Source: Verrucomicrobiales bacterium (GTDB lineage: Bacteria > Verrucomicrobiota > Verrucomicrobiia > Limisphaerales > UBA11320). From it: a DNA stretch of 64,000 nt. A model generated the notes under the pieces. It worked only from the letters and a program-made list of their open reading frames with translations, searched no databases and had not been told where the DNA came from. Both the position numbers and the translations under genes were made by a program. The DNA lies in contig JAEUHE010000193.1 of assembly GCA_016793885.1 (NCBI GenBank), positions 1 through 64,000 of the forward strand, written 5' to 3'. The first letter of the stretch is position 1; each line of letters starts with the position of its first letter. Positions 44,963 to 54,070 of the stretch are shown piece by piece.

Positions 44963-45217
44963 ATGTCGGTTCAAGAAATGGTTGCTTTGGCGGTGGTGGC
45001 GACAACCCTCGGGCTGTTCGTTCGGGCTGCGCTTCGCCGGCGACGGCAGCTGCCTTGGCAGCGGGGGAGTCATTGTGGGTGTGGAAGTCCCAGCGGGTCT
45101 GCGGCGGGGGGGGCAAATCCCCAGGTTCTCCGAATTCGGGGTCGGAAGGGAGAGACTCCGCAAGTGATTGTGACATCTTCGCAGCCAAAGCTTGCACGAA
45201 CTCCAACCGTGGATTAG
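44963..45217 (+). CDS. Putative small membrane protein
   Basis: 84 aa. A hydrophobic N-terminal helix (EMVALAVVATTLGLFVRAAL, residues 5-24) is followed by RRRR and a Cys-rich HCGCG. The layout recalls small FeoB-associated Cys-rich membrane proteins, but no feoB is near, and the C-terminal half has no recognisable family. The charge distribution after the helix favours a real membrane protein; low complexity downstream is a warning. It may be a decayed or false gene. Confidence 0.4.
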   Translation: MSVQEMVALAVVATTLGLFVRAALRRRRQLPWQRGSHCGCGSPSGSAAGGANPQVLRIRGRKGETPQVIVTSSQPKLARTPTVD

Positions 45218-45253
45218 TTTTGCTGCGTCGTTTACCCCTGATGCAAACATCGT

Positions 45254-45658
45254 GTGAACGCCTCGCCTCATTTGATAAAAAAGAGTCCAGTCGCCAGTCG
45301 TGATGTTGATTCGGGGTCGCGTTGGGAACCGAACACGGACGTCTACATCACGGATAACCGTTTGGTGATCAACGTCGAGTTAGCGGGAATGCGTCGTGAA
45401 GACCTCGAGCTGTGCGTTGATGGCAAGCAGCTCATCATCTCCGGCCAACGCCCGGATTGTTGTCGTCCCCCGGGATGCTCGTTTCTGGTGATGGAAATCA
45501 ACTACGGTCCCTTTTCCTGCGCTTTCGAGCTTCCGGAAGGATACGATTTATCCGAGGCCGTGGCTGCCTACCAAAACGGCTTCCTGAAGATCGAGATTCC
45601 CCAATCCTCGCGTGCCTCCAGCCGGCGGCAAATTTTGCAGATCACCGAGGTGAAGTAG
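45254..45658 (+). CDS. Hsp20-family small heat-shock protein
   Basis: 134 aa from a GTG start (no clear ribosome site). The alpha-crystallin domain covers about residues 22-120: PNTDVYITDNRLVINVELAGM, LIISGQR, FELPEGYDLSEAVAAYQNGFLKIEIP. The C-terminal I-x-I motif that caps oligomers is replaced by QILQITEVK, in which I-L-Q-I keeps the spacing only roughly. Hsp20 holds unfolding proteins. lon follows after 307 bp, a pairing of a holdase with the protease that clears damaged proteins. Confidence 0.85.
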   Translation: MNASPHLIKKSPVASRDVDSGSRWEPNTDVYITDNRLVINVELAGMRREDLELCVDGKQLIISGQRPDCCRPPGCSFLVMEINYGPFSCAFELPEGYDLSEAVAAYQNGFLKIEIPQSSRASSRRQILQITEVK

Positions 45659-45965
45659 ATCCCGGCTCCTGGGCTTCCCTCGAACGACCGCGGCCCCGGT
45701 CCAGGTGACCTCCGTCACGGGCGTGGTCTGCGGAATCGGCAGCCTGCTTAGCTAACCCCCGGCATCTCCAGGCCGGGTGACAAAGTTGCCGGCCAGGAGC
45801 TGGTTTTAGGGCCGGCAGAAACGTGCTGGCCTTCGGCTTGCCACCTCTCTGAGGCCCGTCGGCCTTGTTCCTGCTTGCTTCAGTCCTGATGTGCCCCTGC
45901 GGATGCGGAAATAATGGGAAAGAGACTTCCTTTTCTAGCATCTAAGGTCTAAACCGAACAAAACG
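45659..45965. other. 307-bp gap between hsp20 and lon
   Basis: This must hold the lon promoter or leader. It has one G/C-rich stem (GCCGGCC at 45788-45794 pairing with 45810-45816) and further short complementary stretches. I did not recognise a CIRCE, CtsR or known riboswitch sequence, nor a convincing small gene. Confidence 0.4.
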
Positions 45966-48356
45966 ATGACCAGTCCTGACACAGAATTCATCCGAATCTT
46001 GGGTGCGAGCGGCAGTGGAGCGGCGGCACGTTCTTCCGCTAAGACCGTCCCGGATGTCCTGCCGGTCCTCGGGCTTTCGGACATCGTTATCTTTCCTGGC
46101 ATGGTGGCCCCTCTGCTCGTGGAGACCGCCCAGAGCATTCGCCTGATCGACGATGTGGTCGAAGGGGATCGGTTGCTGGCGGTGGTGCTGCAGAAGAACG
46201 CCGAATCCCAGAACCCGATGCCGGAGGAGATGTGGGAGCATGGGTGCGCCGCCCGAGTCCTCAAGATGATGAAGTTTCCGGACAACACCGTCCGGATTCT
46301 GATTGAGGGGCTGTGGCGGATTCGGATTCAGGACTACGAAACCCTGTCTCCGTACCTTCGGGCGCATGTGGAGGTCCTGAAGGACTCGGTAGATGAGTCC
46401 GTCGAGCTGGTCGCCCTGACCCGCAATGCGCACCAGCAGTTTCAGGAAATCATCAAGCTCAGCCCCTCGATCTCCGAGCAGGTCAAGGTTGCGGCTCTGA
46501 ACACGGATGCTCCCGGGACCTTGAGCGATATTGTCGCCACCAACCTGAATCTGAGCCTGGATGAACGGCAGCACCTGATTCGGGTGAACGATGTCAAAGA
46601 GCGGTTGAACCTGCTTCGCCCCCTGATCACGCGTGAGTTGGAGGTGCTCTCGATTGGCTCGAAGATCCAGAACGAGGTCAGCAGCTCCATGGCCAAGAGC
46701 CAGCGGGATTTCTTCCTCCGCGAGCAGATCCGGGCCATCCAGCGCGAGTTGGGCGAAATGGATCCGGTGACCACCGAGGTCAACCACTTGCGCGAGCAGG
46801 CGGACAAGAACCAGCTTCCCGATGATGTTCGGAAAGTGGTCTTTAAGGAGCTGGATCGCCTGCAGCAGCTGAACCCTTCGGTGGCGGAATATGCGCTCAC
46901 GCGGAACTATCTCGACTGGCTGATCGAAATGCCCTGGTCGAAGTCCACGACCGACAGTCTGGATCTCGATGCGGCCAAAAAGCTTCTCGACGAGCAGCAT
47001 TATGGTTTGGAGAAGGTGAAGGAGCGGCTGCTGGAGTTCTTGGCGGTGATCCAGCTGAAGAAGAATCTCAAGGGCCCCATCCTGTGTCTGGTAGGGCCGC
47101 CGGGAGTGGGCAAGACCTCGTTGGGCAAGAGCGTTGCCGATGCCTTGGGCCGTAAATTTGCCCGCATTGCGTTAGGCGGCATGCGGGACGAGGCGGAGAT
47201 CCGCGGCCATCGGCGAACCTATGTGGGGGCCATGCCGGGACGCATCATTCAGAGCCTCAGGCGGGTGGAGAGTCGGAATCCGGTCATTCTTTTCGACGAG
47301 TTGGACAAGGTGGGGGCGGACTATCGGGGAGATCCCGCCGCGGCCCTGCTCGAGGTGCTCGATCCTCAGCAGAACAAAACCTTTACGGATCACTACCTCG
47401 ACGTGCCGTTTGACCTGTCCGGGGTGTTGTTTATTGCGACCGCAAACTGGTTGGATCCGGTGCATCCCGCCCTGCTGGATCGTCTGGAGGTCATCCAACT
47501 CCCCAGCTACACGGCCAGCGAGAAGCTGTATATTGCCAGGCGGCATTTGGTGCCGCGCCAACTGGAAGAGCACGGCCTGAGTCGGAACAAAGTCAAGCTG
47601 CCGGACAAGACCTTGCGTTCCTTGATCTCGGACTACACCCGGGAAGCGGGGGTGCGGCAGTTGGAGCGCGAGATTGGCTCCCTGGCCCGCAAAGCGGCTC
47701 GCAAGTGGATTGGCAAGCAAGCGGTGACCAAGCCGGTGGTGATTTCGGATGCGGATTTGAAGGAGTATCTGGGTCCGCCCAAATTTGTGCAGGAGTCGGC
47801 GGAGAGCATTTCTGAGATTGGGATTGCGACGGGGCTGGCCTGGACACCGGTCGGCGGGGAGATCTTGTTTCTCGAGGCGACCCGGATGCCAGGAGCTGGC
47901 CGACTAATGCTGACCGGCTCCTTGGGTGAGGTGATGAAGGAGAGCGCGCAAACCGCCTTGAGCTACCTGCGCAGCCAGGCTCGAAACCTCGAGTTGGACG
48001 TCCGGGATTTCGACAAATTGGACATCCATCTTCATGTCCCAGCCGGTGCCACCCCCAAGGATGGACCGAGCGCGGGAGTGACCATTGCGGTGGCCTTCGC
48101 GTCGTTGCTGTCCCAGAAGCGTGTTCGGTCGGATGTGGCCATGACGGGGGAGATCAGTCTCCGCGGGCGAGTGTTGCGGGTGGGCGGCATTAAGGAAAAA
48201 GTGATGGCGGCCGCCCGGTCCGGCGTCAAACAGGTCATTCTGCCCAAGCAGAATCAAAACGATTGGCTGGAAGTGCCTGAGGAAATCCGTAAGCGCATGA
48301 AGGTGCACTTCGTGGAGCGCTTGTCGGAAGCCCTCTCTAAGGCCCTGATGCCGTAG
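45966..48356 (+). CDS. lon: ATP-dependent Lon protease
   Basis: 796 aa, full length. The Lon N-terminal substrate domain (about 35-230) is followed by a coiled-coil region, then AAA+ with Walker A GPPGVGKTSLGKS near residue 377 and the RIALGGMRDEAEIRGHRRTY segment. The peptidase domain has the Ser-Lys pair: S702 in PKDGPSAG and Lys in GGIKEK near residue 743. Lon degrades damaged and regulatory proteins in the cytoplasm. The nearby hsp20 suggests a shared stress role. Confidence 0.95.
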   Translation: MTSPDTEFIRILGASGSGAAARSSAKTVPDVLPVLGLSDIVIFPGMVAPLLVETAQSIRLIDDVVEGDRLLAVVLQKNAESQNPMPEEMWEHGCAARVLKMMKFPDNTVRILIEGLWRIRIQDYETLSPYLRAHVEVLKDSVDESVELVALTRNAHQQFQEIIKLSPSISEQVKVAALNTDAPGTLSDIVATNLNLSLDERQHLIRVNDVKERLNLLRPLITRELEVLSIGSKIQNEVSSSMAKSQRDFFLREQIRAIQRELGEMDPVTTEVNHLREQADKNQLPDDVRKVVFKELDRLQQLNPSVAEYALTRNYLDWLIEMPWSKSTTDSLDLDAAKKLLDEQHYGLEKVKERLLEFLAVIQLKKNLKGPILCLVGPPGVGKTSLGKSVADALGRKFARIALGGMRDEAEIRGHRRTYVGAMPGRIIQSLRRVESRNPVILFDELDKVGADYRGDPAAALLEVLDPQQNKTFTDHYLDVPFDLSGVLFIATANWLDPVHPALLDRLEVIQLPSYTASEKLYIARRHLVPRQLEEHGLSRNKVKLPDKTLRSLISDYTREAGVRQLEREIGSLARKAARKWIGKQAVTKPVVISDADLKEYLGPPKFVQESAESISEIGIATGLAWTPVGGEILFLEATRMPGAGRLMLTGSLGEVMKESAQTALSYLRSQARNLELDVRDFDKLDIHLHVPAGATPKDGPSAGVTIAVAFASLLSQKRVRSDVAMTGEISLRGRVLRVGGIKEKVMAAARSGVKQVILPKQNQNDWLEVPEEIRKRMKVHFVERLSEALSKALMP

Positions 48357-48377
48357 TGGAATAGCGGGACCGTGCTC

Positions 48378-49151
48378 ATGAAGTTGTCGCGTTACTGTTG
48401 GGCCCTATGCCTGTGGATAGGCCTCGGATGGATGGGGGGGCCAGGAGGGAGCATGGGTGCGCGGGGTGCGGAAAGCGCGCTGGCTCCGGATTACCTGGAG
48501 GGCGAGCGTTTGGCTGCTCAGTTACGGGCGAGTCCGCCGGCGGAGGAGATGAACCTGAAAGGCCGGCTCAACATCCGCGACGCCTCCGGCGCTGTGCGGG
48601 ATGTGCCCTTCGAGTTTAGAACCGTCGTGACTCCCACCAACTGGATGGCCATCTATCGTTCGAATCCCGCGGGCACCAATGATGCGCGGCATACTCCTTT
48701 GGCAGTGGTGCATGCGGCGGGTCAACCCAATGCTTACTGGCAGTCCTCGCTCCCGCAGCCCAATGCCTGGGCCCCGCTGGAGGCGGGTGAGGCCTATGAG
48801 AAGTCGTTTGGGGGATCTGATTTTTCGATTCAGGATCTGGGATTGGAGTTTTTGCATTGGCCCCAGCAGCGGCTGGTTCGGGTGGAGATGCGCAAGAGCC
48901 GATCCTGTCATGTGCTGGAGAGCACCCATCCGCGCCCGGGAACCGGGGGCTACTCCCGGGTGCTGTCCTGGCTGGATGTGGAGAGCGGGGGGCTGCTCTT
49001 GGCAGAAGCTTATGATTCGCGTGGAAAGCTGCTTAAAGAGTTTGCTGTCAACAGTATGAAGAAGGTGGACCAACGTTGGCAGGTGCAGCAGATGGAGATG
49101 AGAAATGTGCAGCAACGCTCTCGCACACGGCTTGAGTTTGAGGTAAAGTAG
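48378..49151 (+). CDS. Exported LolA-like outer-membrane-lipoprotein-sorting domain protein
   Basis: I use the ATG at 48378 (257 aa); a GTG lies two codons earlier. A signal peptide (residues 1-30, ending GARGAES) is followed by a beta-rich domain resembling the LolA/LolB-like family (pfam17131-type), with EEMNLKGRLNIRD, EFRTVVTPTNWMAIYR and a final LRE-type strand RTRLEFEV. Such proteins bind lipids in the periplasm. It is followed by a sigma factor. Array units begin 4 bp after the stop. Confidence 0.6.
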   Translation: MKLSRYCWALCLWIGLGWMGGPGGSMGARGAESALAPDYLEGERLAAQLRASPPAEEMNLKGRLNIRDASGAVRDVPFEFRTVVTPTNWMAIYRSNPAGTNDARHTPLAVVHAAGQPNAYWQSSLPQPNAWAPLEAGEAYEKSFGGSDFSIQDLGLEFLHWPQQRLVRVEMRKSRSCHVLESTHPRPGTGGYSRVLSWLDVESGGLLLAEAYDSRGKLLKEFAVNSMKKVDQRWQVQQMEMRNVQQRSRTRLEFEVK

Positions 49152-49154
49152 AAG

Positions 49155-49235
49155 GAAGAGTGGCGAGCGGGGAGTGACAAGTTGCCCTGGTCACCCATCG
49201 GCAATCCAAAATCCAAAAGCTAAAATCCAAAATCT
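49155..49235. repeat. Alpha and gamma heptamer arrays downstream of the LolA-like gene
   Basis: Units of the GAGTGAY family run from 49158 to 49185 and end with the family's usual AGTTGC. After 15 bp, five AAAATCC-type units follow (49201-49235). Same order of edge units as at other loci (gamma starts GCAATCC and ends AAAATCTCGG). Confidence 0.7.
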
Positions 49236-49301
49236 CGGAGACTGCATCGCGTAACGACCCTGTGCGACGGTTGTCCAAGTGTTGTGGAAGCTCAACTAAG
49301 A

Positions 49302-49883
49302 ATGCCGGAAACCGGACCTTCTACACCGTTGCCGCTGCCGGCGTCACCCGACGCTCCGGCCCCTTTACCATGTCCCGTGCCGGCTGATTTCAGCAAGATC
49401 TACGAGGAGCATGGCCGGCAGGTGTATTATGTGGCCTTGAGGATGCTGAGCGATCCTGCTCAGGCGGAAGACGCCACCCATGATGTCTTTGTGAAGGTGT
49501 TTCGCAATCTGGACCGTTTTCGGGGGGAGTCCTGTATTCGCACCTGGCTGTATCGGATCACCATGAACCACTGCCAGAACATGCTGAAGTCCTGGCAGCA
49601 TCGGAACATCCACAGCAATGCGGAGGATGCCTTGTGGGATACGAGTGTCGGTCCTGATGAGTCGCCTTTACAGGTCCTGGAAACGCAGGAGTTGGGCAGT
49701 CGGATTCAGAAAACCTTGGATGCGCTACCTTGGGAATACCGTAAATTGCTTCTCCTCGTTGCCGATGAAGAAATGAGCTATGATGAAATCGCGCGTGTCA
49801 CGGAGCAGAGCGTGGACGCAGTGCGCGGCAAGCTTCATCGAGCCCGGAAAGCCTTCGCTCAGCAGTTCCGTACAACCGCCTGA
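49302..49883 (+). CDS. ECF sigma factor (RpoE-like)
   Basis: 193 aa from the ATG at 49302; a GTG at 49284 is possible. A Pro-rich N-terminal tail of about 25 residues precedes sigma-2 (IYEEHGRQVYYVALRMLSD, EDATHDVFVKVFRNL, FRGESCIRTWLYRI) and sigma-4 (LPWEYRKLLLLVADEEMSYDEIARVTEQS). It is a conventional ECF factor, unlike the two kinase-linked ones at 19 kb. The 89-aa gene 11 bp downstream may encode its small partner. Confidence 0.88.
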   Translation: MPETGPSTPLPLPASPDAPAPLPCPVPADFSKIYEEHGRQVYYVALRMLSDPAQAEDATHDVFVKVFRNLDRFRGESCIRTWLYRITMNHCQNMLKSWQHRNIHSNAEDALWDTSVGPDESPLQVLETQELGSRIQKTLDALPWEYRKLLLLVADEEMSYDEIARVTEQSVDAVRGKLHRARKAFAQQFRTTA

Positions 49884-49894
49884 CCCTTTTGCCC

Positions 49895-50164
49895 ATGAAC
49901 CCGAAGAAACCGAAGCTGCCATCCTCGTTACCTCAGATTCATCTCGATTTGAGCGCGCAGACTTCTCCTGAGCTGGAGCAGACGCTCACGTTTGATACCG
50001 TGGAGGAGCTGCTCAGCTACGACCAGCGCGAGACCGAGGTGCCCGATCGCATCGGACGTCGTCTCCGGGTGTCTCTGCCGGGCCATGAGTTCAAACCCAT
50101 TCACCCGACGCCCGCCTCCCCCTCGTCGTCCTCGGCTTCCTGGCCTGCCCGGACGGAGGAATGA
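49895..50164 (+). CDS. Small protein downstream of the ECF sigma factor, unknown
   Basis: 89 aa; no membrane segment, no cysteines. A central acidic stretch (TFDTVEELLSYDQRETEVPDRIG) lies between a basic start and a Ser/Pro-rich end. Position 11 bp after the sigma gene suggests co-expression and perhaps a role as regulator, but no anti-sigma motif is seen. A gamma heptamer array begins 4 bp after the stop. Confidence 0.5.
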   Translation: MNPKKPKLPSSLPQIHLDLSAQTSPELEQTLTFDTVEELLSYDQRETEVPDRIGRRLRVSLPGHEFKPIHPTPASPSSSSASWPARTEE

Positions 50165-50167
50165 GAC

Positions 50168-50358
50168 GATTTTGGATTTTGGATTCTGGATTTTGGATTC
50201 CTGATTGGCGATTCTGGATTTAAGAATGAGTTCGAGCAGTGCGTGAGTCGCTCAGCCGCAGCCTCGTCACCTCGGCTCGTACAGGCCCAAAGGGAACGGA
50301 GCGGCGTCCTGACTTCCACTCGCGAAATCCGACGTCTAACCTCCAACATCTAAAATCT
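50168..50358. repeat. Two gamma heptamer arrays in opposite orientation
   Basis: Eight 7-bp units, each beginning GATT, fill 50168-50223 in minus orientation. Units of the plus type (AAATCC, then AACATCT) run from 50325 to 50358. Between them is ordinary-looking sequence without a gene. The following TPR gene starts at 50378. Confidence 0.75.
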
Positions 50359-50377
50359 CGGATCGCCGATCCACGAA

Positions 50378-51607
50378 ATGAGCTCTTACCCCCTCCTCCG
50401 CGGCTTCTTAGTGCTGATTGTGTTGGTCGGTCTGCTGGTGTGGTTCATCTGGCTCACCCTTCGCAAGGCGGTGGATCCACGGGCCATGCGCATGAAGTGG
50501 TGCGTCACGTTCGCTCTGTTGCTGGGATTGTTGGTGCCGGTCATGATGACGGGACCGAGCCAGTTGGGAGCGTTTGTCGTTCCCGTGGTTGCGGCAGGCA
50601 TTGGCGTGATCCTGAGCATACTTTGGGCTCCCCATATCGCGGGCATGATGGCCAAACCCATTACCGCCGCCATCGATGGGGGGGACGAGGAAATGGAGGC
50701 GCGTCCGCTTTACTCCATCGCCCTCTCCCGGAGAATGTCGGGACGCTACGACGAGGCCTTGAAGGAGGTTCAGGCCCAGCTCGAGAGGTTTCCCAATGAC
50801 TTCGAGGGACTCATGCTGAGCGCTGCCATCGCGGCCGAGAACCTGAACGACCTGCCGCGGGCTGAGGTGATTGTTCAACGGCTGGCGAACCTGCCGGGAC
50901 TTCCGCCCGGGCAACTGGCGGGCGCTCTGAACTCCTTGGCGGATTGGCATCTTCGGTTTGGCCAGGATCCGGAGGCGGCGCGCCAGGCTCTCGAGCAAAT
51001 TCTGCAGCGGCTACCTGACACGTCGATGGCGGCGATGGCTCAGCAGCGTCTGGCGCATGTGACCCAGGTGGGGAGCCTGGTGGAAGGGTTCGATCGTCCC
51101 ACCCTGACCGTGACCCCGGGTGATCGGCGGCTGGGCCTGCGTCAGCATACCCAGGACTTGGTGCCGGCGGAACCGACCCCGGCGGAGGAAGCCGGCAAGT
51201 TGCTGCAACGGTTGCAGCAGTTCCCGGAGGACAATGAAGCCCGGGAGCAACTCGCTCGGGTCTACGCCGAGGGTTATCATCGTCCGGAGATGGCCATTCT
51301 GGAGCTGGAGCAGCTTATCGCCCGTCCGCTTCAACCCACGAAGCAAGTGGTGCACTGGCTGCATCTGATTGCCGACATCCAAATCAAACATCTCAACAAT
51401 GTGGAGGCCGCTGCGGCCGCGTTGCAGAGGGTGATCGACGGGTTTCCTAATGGGGCGGCCGCGGAGAATGCCCGGACACGGATGAACCTGCTCAGGCTGG
51501 AGCAGCGCGGGCAGGAAAAACCCCGAGCAGTGACGCTCGGGGAATACGAGCAACGGCTGGGCTTGAAAGGCACGAAGGCCGATCAGCGCCGAGAAGATCG
51601 CGGCTGA
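50378..51607 (+). CDS. Membrane TPR protein
   Basis: 409 aa. Three membrane helices in the first 90 residues (about 6-28, 42-58, 63-84) are followed by a cytoplasmic or periplasmic TPR region: PLYSIALSRRMSGRYDEALKE (about 112-132), LMLSAAIAAENLNDLPRAEV, and a C-terminal group ending near 390. No enzymatic motif. Its 3' end overlaps the convergent lipoprotein gene by 25 bp. Probably an assembly or scaffold protein; partner unknown. Confidence 0.65.
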   Translation: MSSYPLLRGFLVLIVLVGLLVWFIWLTLRKAVDPRAMRMKWCVTFALLLGLLVPVMMTGPSQLGAFVVPVVAAGIGVILSILWAPHIAGMMAKPITAAIDGGDEEMEARPLYSIALSRRMSGRYDEALKEVQAQLERFPNDFEGLMLSAAIAAENLNDLPRAEVIVQRLANLPGLPPGQLAGALNSLADWHLRFGQDPEAARQALEQILQRLPDTSMAAMAQQRLAHVTQVGSLVEGFDRPTLTVTPGDRRLGLRQHTQDLVPAEPTPAEEAGKLLQRLQQFPEDNEAREQLARVYAEGYHRPEMAILELEQLIARPLQPTKQVVHWLHLIADIQIKHLNNVEAAAAALQRVIDGFPNGAAAENARTRMNLLRLEQRGQEKPRAVTLGEYEQRLGLKGTKADQRREDRG

Positions 51608-52032
51608 GCGGCAGCATCGACGGCGGGCACGAACGGAGGCACCGACCGGTCGGTCACCAGGCGCAGGGCGATTTGCTTGTCGACTTCGCTCGCCAGATAG
51701 AGATCGGCCCCACCACCCTTGGTGCGGGCTTGGACGGTGGCGCGCGACCAGCGGTCGCCCACTGGGTCGATGCGAATCCAAATTCGCCGGGTATCAATGA
51801 TGCCCTCCAGGGAGTTGTTCACGGTGTTTTCGCCCGTGAGCTGGCCGTTCAGCTGCAGCACGTCCTTCGCCGCCCGAATCACCTTGTCGGTGGGATATTC
51901 GTATCGGCCCTCGATCTTATCGCGGACGAAAGGGACGCCCATCCGGCGGTGATCATCGACGGTTCGGATGCAGCCGGTGTAGGTTCCGACCGCCACAACG
52001 GCCACGAGAAAGGTTGCCAAGCGCTTCAGCAT
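51583..52032 (-). CDS. Putative lipoprotein (DUF3568-like)
   Basis: 149 aa. A hydrophobic signal (residues 5-18) ends in TYTGC, a somewhat unusual lipobox with the modified Cys at about residue 21. The mature part has alternating strands (YEYPTDKVIRAAKDVLQLNGQ, GIIDTRRIWIRIDPV) resembling the DUF3568 family of small periplasmic lipoproteins. Function unknown. Its end overlaps the convergent TPR gene. Confidence 0.6.
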   Translation of the reverse strand: MLKRLATFLVAVVAVGTYTGCIRTVDDHRRMGVPFVRDKIEGRYEYPTDKVIRAAKDVLQLNGQLTGENTVNNSLEGIIDTRRIWIRIDPVGDRWSRATVQARTKGGGADLYLASEVDKQIALRLVTDRSVPPFVPAVDAAAQPRSSRR

Positions 52033-52185
52033 CCACGCGTCATGCTAAAAAGGCCCGGGACCGTCAAGCTTGCAATTGCAGGTTGACCCGATTTTTCCGC
52101 TCCATTTTCCTTGTTTGGATAAATTCATCAACCCGGAACTTGTCAGCGGTCCGGGTCTCAGGCTTACTTCGCGGGATTTTATCGG

Positions 52186-53976
52186 ATGAATTCAAACTTG
52201 CTCTCCAAAGCTAAATCGCTCGGGTTTTCCGACCGGCAGATTGCGCATCTGACCGGCCAGACCGAGGACGCCCTCCGCGCTGAGCGCAAAGCTCAAGGCT
52301 TGGTGCCCAGCTATCGTCTGGTGGACACCTGTGCTGCTGAGTTTGAGGCGTACACCCCTTACTATTACTCGACCTACGATCGTGGGGACGACGAGGTTCG
52401 TCCTTCGGATCGGAAGAAGGTCATGATCTTGGGCGGGGGGCCCAATCGTATCGGGCAGGGGATTGAGTTCGATTACTGCTGTGTCCACGCGGCTTTCGCC
52501 TTGAAGGAGGACGGCTACGAGACGCTGATGGTGAACTCGAATCCGGAGACTGTTTCCACCGATTACGACACCAGCGACAAGCTCTTCTTTGAGCCCTTGA
52601 CCCTGGAGGACGTGCTGCACATTTACGAGCGCGAGAAGTGCTGGGGAGCAATCGCTCAGTTCGGCGGGCAGACGCCTTTGAATTTGGCCTTGGGGCTGCA
52701 AAAGAACGGCGTGCGGATTATCGGGACTTCTCCCCAAAACATTGAGATTGCTGAGGATCGGAAGCTCTTTGCGGCCATGCTCGACCGGCTGGGTATCCCT
52801 CAGCCCAAGAATGGCCTCGCCACCAACGAGCAGGAGGCCTTGGCGGTGGCCAAGACGCTGGGATATCCCGTCCTGGTGCGCCCCAGCTTCGTTCTGGGTG
52901 GGCGGGCCATGCAGATTGTTTACTCCGACAGCGAGCTTCAGCATTACATGCGCTTTGCCGTCGAGGCGTCGCCCGAGCGGCCGGTCCTGGTGGACAAGTT
53001 TCTCGAGGATGCGACGGAGGTCGATGTGGACTGCATCGCGGACGTCGGCAACTTCGACGATCCTTCGCAGGGAACCATTGTGATGGGGGGCGTGCTTGAG
53101 CACATCGAGTTTGCCGGGGTTCATTCCGGGGACGCGGCGATGGTGCTGCCTCCGCACGGCCTCACTCCGAAGGTGATCGACACGATTCGCGCCCACACGC
53201 ATGCGATGGCTCGGGAGCTGCGCGTTTGCGGCCTCATGAATGTCCAGTACGCCGTTAAGGATGAGGTGGTCTATGTGCTCGAGGTCAACCCTCGGGCCTC
53301 TCGCACCATCCCGTTTGTGAGCAAGGCCATCGGAGTTCCGTTGGCCAAACTGGCGGCCAAGGTGATGGCCGGCAAGACCCTGGTCGAACTTGGGTTTACC
53401 CAGGAAGTCTGGCCGAAGTACTGGGCGGTGAAGGAATCGGTCTTCCCGTTCAACCGCTTTCATGGGCAGGACATTCTGCTCTCCCCGGAGATGCGATCCA
53501 CCGGGGAAGTGATGGGCTTGGATAAGGATTTGGGTATTGCTTATGCCAAGAGTCAGATGGCGGCCGGCTCCCCTCTTCCCCTCTCGGGTTCGGTCTTTTT
53601 GAGCGTCAGCCAGGCCCACAAGGCCAAGGTGGTTGAAGTGGGTAAAGGATTTGCGGATCTTGGGTTCGAACTTGTTGCTACAGAAGGAACTGCGGCTGTT
53701 TTGGAGCGTGCTGGGTTGAAGGTTCGCCGGGTTCCGAAGTTGATGGAAGGGCGGCCCAACGCGATCGATCTGTTGAAGAACCGAGAGATTCAACTGGTGA
53801 TCAACACCCCGAGCGGGGCTAATCCCCGAGCGGATGAGATCAAGATTCGGACCACCGCCGTGTATACGGGGACCCCGATCATGACCACCATCAGCGGCGC
53901 CATGGCGGCCATTTTGGGAATTTCGGCGCTCAAGAAGCAGGGGTACCAGGTTCGGACCCTGCAAGAATATCACTAA
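52186..53976 (+). CDS. carB: Carbamoyl-phosphate synthase large subunit, C-terminal half (split gene)
   Basis: 596 aa, about half of a normal CarB (about 1070 aa). Residues 1-60 match the central oligomerisation domain (LLSKAKSLGFSDRQIA). Then come the second ATP-grasp unit (MILGGGPNRIGQGIEFDYC near 84; ATEVDVDCIADVG; EVNPRASRTIPF) and the MGS-like allosteric domain (about 465-590, PLPLSGSVFLSVSQAHK, INTPSG). It has its own ATG at the start of a domain and no trace of the N-terminal half upstream, so this looks like a true split gene, as in Aquifex and some archaea. It makes carbamoyl phosphate from carbamate for pyrimidines and arginine. Confidence 0.9.
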   Translation: MNSNLLSKAKSLGFSDRQIAHLTGQTEDALRAERKAQGLVPSYRLVDTCAAEFEAYTPYYYSTYDRGDDEVRPSDRKKVMILGGGPNRIGQGIEFDYCCVHAAFALKEDGYETLMVNSNPETVSTDYDTSDKLFFEPLTLEDVLHIYEREKCWGAIAQFGGQTPLNLALGLQKNGVRIIGTSPQNIEIAEDRKLFAAMLDRLGIPQPKNGLATNEQEALAVAKTLGYPVLVRPSFVLGGRAMQIVYSDSELQHYMRFAVEASPERPVLVDKFLEDATEVDVDCIADVGNFDDPSQGTIVMGGVLEHIEFAGVHSGDAAMVLPPHGLTPKVIDTIRAHTHAMARELRVCGLMNVQYAVKDEVVYVLEVNPRASRTIPFVSKAIGVPLAKLAAKVMAGKTLVELGFTQEVWPKYWAVKESVFPFNRFHGQDILLSPEMRSTGEVMGLDKDLGIAYAKSQMAAGSPLPLSGSVFLSVSQAHKAKVVEVGKGFADLGFELVATEGTAAVLERAGLKVRRVPKLMEGRPNAIDLLKNREIQLVINTPSGANPRADEIKIRTTAVYTGTPIMTTISGAMAAILGISALKKQGYQVRTLQEYH

Positions 53977-54070
53977 CTTAGTGGTTTTCCCGGTTGACGC
54001 GTTTCTTCCGGGGTACCTAAGGTAGCTCTCGTCCGTGCGAATCCGGCTAAGCCGGAATGCAAGGCACTGT

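Noticed and set aside
45659-45965. Riboswitch, RNase P or tmRNA upstream of lon
   Set aside because: Stems exist, but none of the conserved core sequences of those RNAs is present.
49895-50164. 89-aa protein as an anti-sigma factor
   Set aside because: No zinc motif and no membrane helix; only the position suggests it.
52192-53973. Open 593-codon frame on the minus strand opposite carB
   Set aside because: It mirrors the carB gene exactly, has no recognisable motif, and long antisense frames are expected in GC-rich genes.
53992-54015. Sigma-70 promoter TTGACG before the DUF5679 gene
   Set aside because: The -35 is good, but no -10 with acceptable spacing is found.
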